Source of the DNA: an uncultured Oscillospiraceae bacterium
Lineage (GTDB): Bacteria; Bacillota; Clostridia; Oscillospirales; Oscillospiraceae
Assembly: GCA_947628265.1 (NCBI GenBank)
Contig: CANQZF010000076.1
Coordinates: 1 to 7,707 of the forward strand
Length of the DNA: 7,707 nucleotides
Reading direction: 5' to 3'
The position numbers and the translations under genes were made by a program. This document shows positions 6,738 to 7,707 of the stretch, piece by piece. The notes under the pieces were generated by a model. It searched no databases. It had not been told where the DNA came from and saw only the letters and a program-made list of their open reading frames with translations. Each line of letters begins with the position of its first letter. Within the stretch, counting starts at the first letter, position 1.

Positions 6738-7139
6738 ATGGATATTGGCAGAAAAATAAAGGAGTTAAGACAAAAACGGGGAATTACACAGGAAGAATTT
6801 TCGGAAGCGCTACGAATATCCGTCCAAACCATTTCTCGTTGGGAAAATGAATTAAATGCTCCTGATTTGTCTATGCTTCCCCAACTCGCCGTATATTTCG
6901 GAGTGACCACAGACTATTTACTGGGCTTAGAAAGGAATGATACTATGGCAAAGCTGATAAAAACCACTGAAACATTTGAATTGGCATCTAAGCAAGAGGC
7001 TGAGGAAATGGTGCTGAAGTTCAAAGGCGAGAAGTTTCCTGTCTTAAAGGACTATCGGATCATCCCTGATGGAGATAGGGTAATTCTTGAAGTCACAAAG
7101 GAATTCAATAGTGAATTGGAGAATATGAAGTTTAACTAA
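6738..7139 (+). CDS. XRE-family (Cro/CI-type) helix-turn-helix transcriptional regulator
   Basis: The 133-residue product starts with a classic HTH_3 domain (about 3-62): IGRKIKELRQKRGITQEEFSEAL, then the recognition helix near SVQTISRWENE (28-38), and ends with the typical YFGVTTDYLLG (53-63). The remaining 70 residues are charged and soluble, with a possible short helix (EAEEMVLKF) and beta strands (RIIPDGDRVILEVTKEF). That part may serve dimerisation or ligand sensing, but I cannot name it. ATG 6738 is the start because AGGAGG at 6726-6731 lies six bases upstream and Met begins the HTH helix. The ATG at 6734 is out of frame, and an in-frame TTG/ATG further up has no SD. The gene is visibly AT-richer than all other genes here and sits between two repeat copies, which suggests acquisition. 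No toxin, antitoxin or phage partner gene is adjacent. Confidence 0.9.
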   Translation: MDIGRKIKELRQKRGITQEEFSEALRISVQTISRWENELNAPDLSMLPQLAVYFGVTTDYLLGLERNDTMAKLIKTTETFELASKQEAEEMVLKFKGEKFPVLKDYRIIPDGDRVILEVTKEFNSELENMKFN

Positions 7140-7183
7140 CGCACAAAGTTCCGTCGATTTACATTTACTGAAAATAACAAATA

Positions 7184-7223
7184 GGGAACTTCTCACCTCC
7201 GATGCGGAAGTGAGAAGTTGCCC
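7184..7223. other. Long imperfect inverted repeat after the HTH gene
   Basis: GGG-AACTTCTCAC (7184-7196) pairs with GTGAGAAGTT-G-CCC (7210-7223), with one bulged G. Inside, TCC/GGA (7198-7200 with 7206-7208) close a GATGC loop. There is no T-run on the + strand. The - strand continues into TATTTGTTATTTTC, only a weak tail. It could be an RNA-stabilising 3' hairpin for the HTH transcript, a poor terminator or a DNA-binding site. Confidence 0.5.
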
Positions 7224-7289
7224 GCTTATATCAAAATCACAAAATACATAGATATGATCTTGCGGACTTTGATACAAAGCCGGGGAATC

Positions 7290-7390
7290 ATTGAAAAGCG
7301 CGCCTTTGCGGTGTAATTTCCGCTCGCGGTGTAAAATGTGTGCCGGGTTAATAGCGGTAGATTTATTCACGATTTGTGGTATTATTTATT
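7290..7390. repeat. ~101-bp dispersed repeat element, copy 2
   Basis: This is the second copy of the element at 6499-6600, in the same orientation, with starts 791 bp apart. Read on the - strand, an ORF crosses both copies. The six substitutions within the shared 26-codon part change five residues and give no silent codon, so the conservation does not look protein-coding. The right end of this copy forms a good promoter, unlike copy 1. Confidence 0.85.
7358..7385 (+). promoter_or_regulatory. Promoter at the end of repeat copy 2
   Basis: TAGATT (7358-7363), a 16-bp spacer and TATTAT (7380-7385) with an extended -10 TG (7377-7378) resemble the tRNA-Leu promoter's TGG-TATTAT. Transcription would start near 7392 and run toward the terminator at 7480-7524. 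Confidence 0.5.
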
Positions 7391-7391
7391 T

Positions 7392-7524
7392 AATACTAAT
7401 CCCTGATTAAAAACGCCAACCGAGCTGTCCCGTGTGATAGGGAAAGAAAGTGAACCGGGGGGCAAGACGGTATGGCAAGCTGAAAAGATGTAGTTGGGAT
7501 TCCGACTACGTCTTCTCAGTTTTT
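7392..7524 (+). ncRNA. Candidate structured small RNA of about 130 nt
   Basis: A promoter in repeat copy 2 faces a strong intrinsic terminator, and no credible ORF lies between. The predicted RNA folds in outline. A closing helix pairs GCCAACCG (7415-7422) with CGGTATGGC (7468-7476) with one bulged A. A hairpin inside it pairs CT-TCCC with GGGA-AG (7425-7446) around the loop GTGTGATA. The terminator hairpin follows. A purine-rich segment, AAAGTGAACCGGGGGGCAAGA (about 7447-7467), is unpaired in this sketch. It does not match a riboswitch class I can name, and no gene follows closely, so a stand-alone RNA is likelier than a leader. Transcription boundaries are inferred from motifs only. Confidence 0.45.
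7480..7524 (+). terminator. Rho-independent terminator of the candidate small RNA
   Basis: CTGAAAAGATGTAGT (7480-7494) pairs with ACTACGTCTTCTCAG (7505-7519) over 15 positions, with one A:C mismatch and one G:T pair, around a 10-nt loop. TTTTT follows at 7520-7524. No protein-coding gene ends nearby on this strand; the HTH gene ends 340 bases upstream. Confidence 0.85.
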
Positions 7525-7707
7525 AGTATCTGTGAGGAATTATGCATTATTATCTCTGACCTTCGGTTCCGTGGGGCGATGCGCATTTATGGGACGCAAA
7601 GAGATTCTCCCTTTTGACAATCATGTTTCTCTCGACTTTTCCGCCCCTCTGCGGTATTGTGTGTTGCCAAGTCTAATGGTGTGAAGTCAAGAATGCAATA
7701 AGAGAAA
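7525..7707. other. Terminal stretch without a convincing gene
   Basis: Of the long gene-free region after 7139, this part holds no promoter-terminator pair or RNA gene that I can identify. A 31-codon ORF on the + strand (ATG 7589 to TGA 7684; a GTG at 7571 is in frame) encodes MGRKEILPFDNHVSLDF and so on, but has no good SD. A 24-codon ORF on the - strand overlaps it. Neither is supported as a gene. Confidence 0.4.

Noticed and set aside
7586..7612. GGGACGCAAAG, which recalls the core of c-di-GMP-I riboswitches
   Set aside because: The other required parts (the GCACAGGGCAAACC-like segment upstream and the GGTAG-type tetraloop-receptor stem) are absent, and no regulated gene follows.
7614..7642. 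Perfect TTGACA at 7614-7619 as a promoter
   Set aside because: No -10-like sequence lies 16-18 bp downstream (the region is TTTTCC), so the match is probably chance.
1..7707. CRISPR array, transposase, integrase, toxin-antitoxin or defence operon
   Set aside because: No regularly spaced repeats with unique spacers, and no encoded protein beyond GNAT, PcrA, HAD, GH31 and XRE-type. The lone HTH gene has no partner within the window.

Overview
The window looks like chromosomal DNA from a high-GC member of the Clostridia, probably Oscillospiraceae-like (the Flavonifractor/Oscillibacter kind of gut bacterium). Three things suggest this. The codons are strongly GC-rich at third positions. The spacers are AT-rich and carry sigma-A-type promoters and Rho-independent terminators. 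A PcrA-type helicase is followed closely by a HAD phosphatase. The taxon is inferred from style and protein families, not from a marker gene.

Layout. (1) Bases 1-641: the 3' part of a GNAT acetyltransferase gene whose start lies outside the window. (2) 642-910: an AT-rich spacer with a 22-bp palindrome, a strong terminator and the pcrA promoter. (3) 911-4068: a likely two-gene operon, pcrA (UvrD-family helicase) then a HAD-family phosphatase. The SD of the second gene overlaps the pcrA stop codon. (4) 4107-4270: a complete tRNA-Leu(CAG) unit with its own promoter and terminator. (5) 4271-4540: a heptamer repeat, an unassigned terminator and a promoter. (6) 4541-6490: a cytoplasmic GH31 alpha-glycosidase transcribed alone. 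(7) 6491-7707: an accessory-looking, AT-rich stretch. Two copies of a ~102-bp element, about 90% identical, flank a small XRE-family repressor-like gene. Beyond the second copy is a promoter-to-terminator unit of about 130 nt with no ORF, a candidate small structured RNA, and then about 180 bp with no convincing gene.

How the parts fit. Regions 1-6 are ordinary housekeeping or metabolic genes without a common pathway: DNA repair, phosphatase, tRNA, sugar hydrolysis. The unusual part is the right end. The HTH gene has much lower GC than its neighbours and a palindrome over its likely -10 box, and it lies between the repeats. The second repeat copy seems to supply the promoter of the candidate RNA. 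I see no defence system, CRISPR array, transposase or integrase. The candidate RNA and its linked repeat are the best leads for something not well described, and both need homology searches that I could not run.
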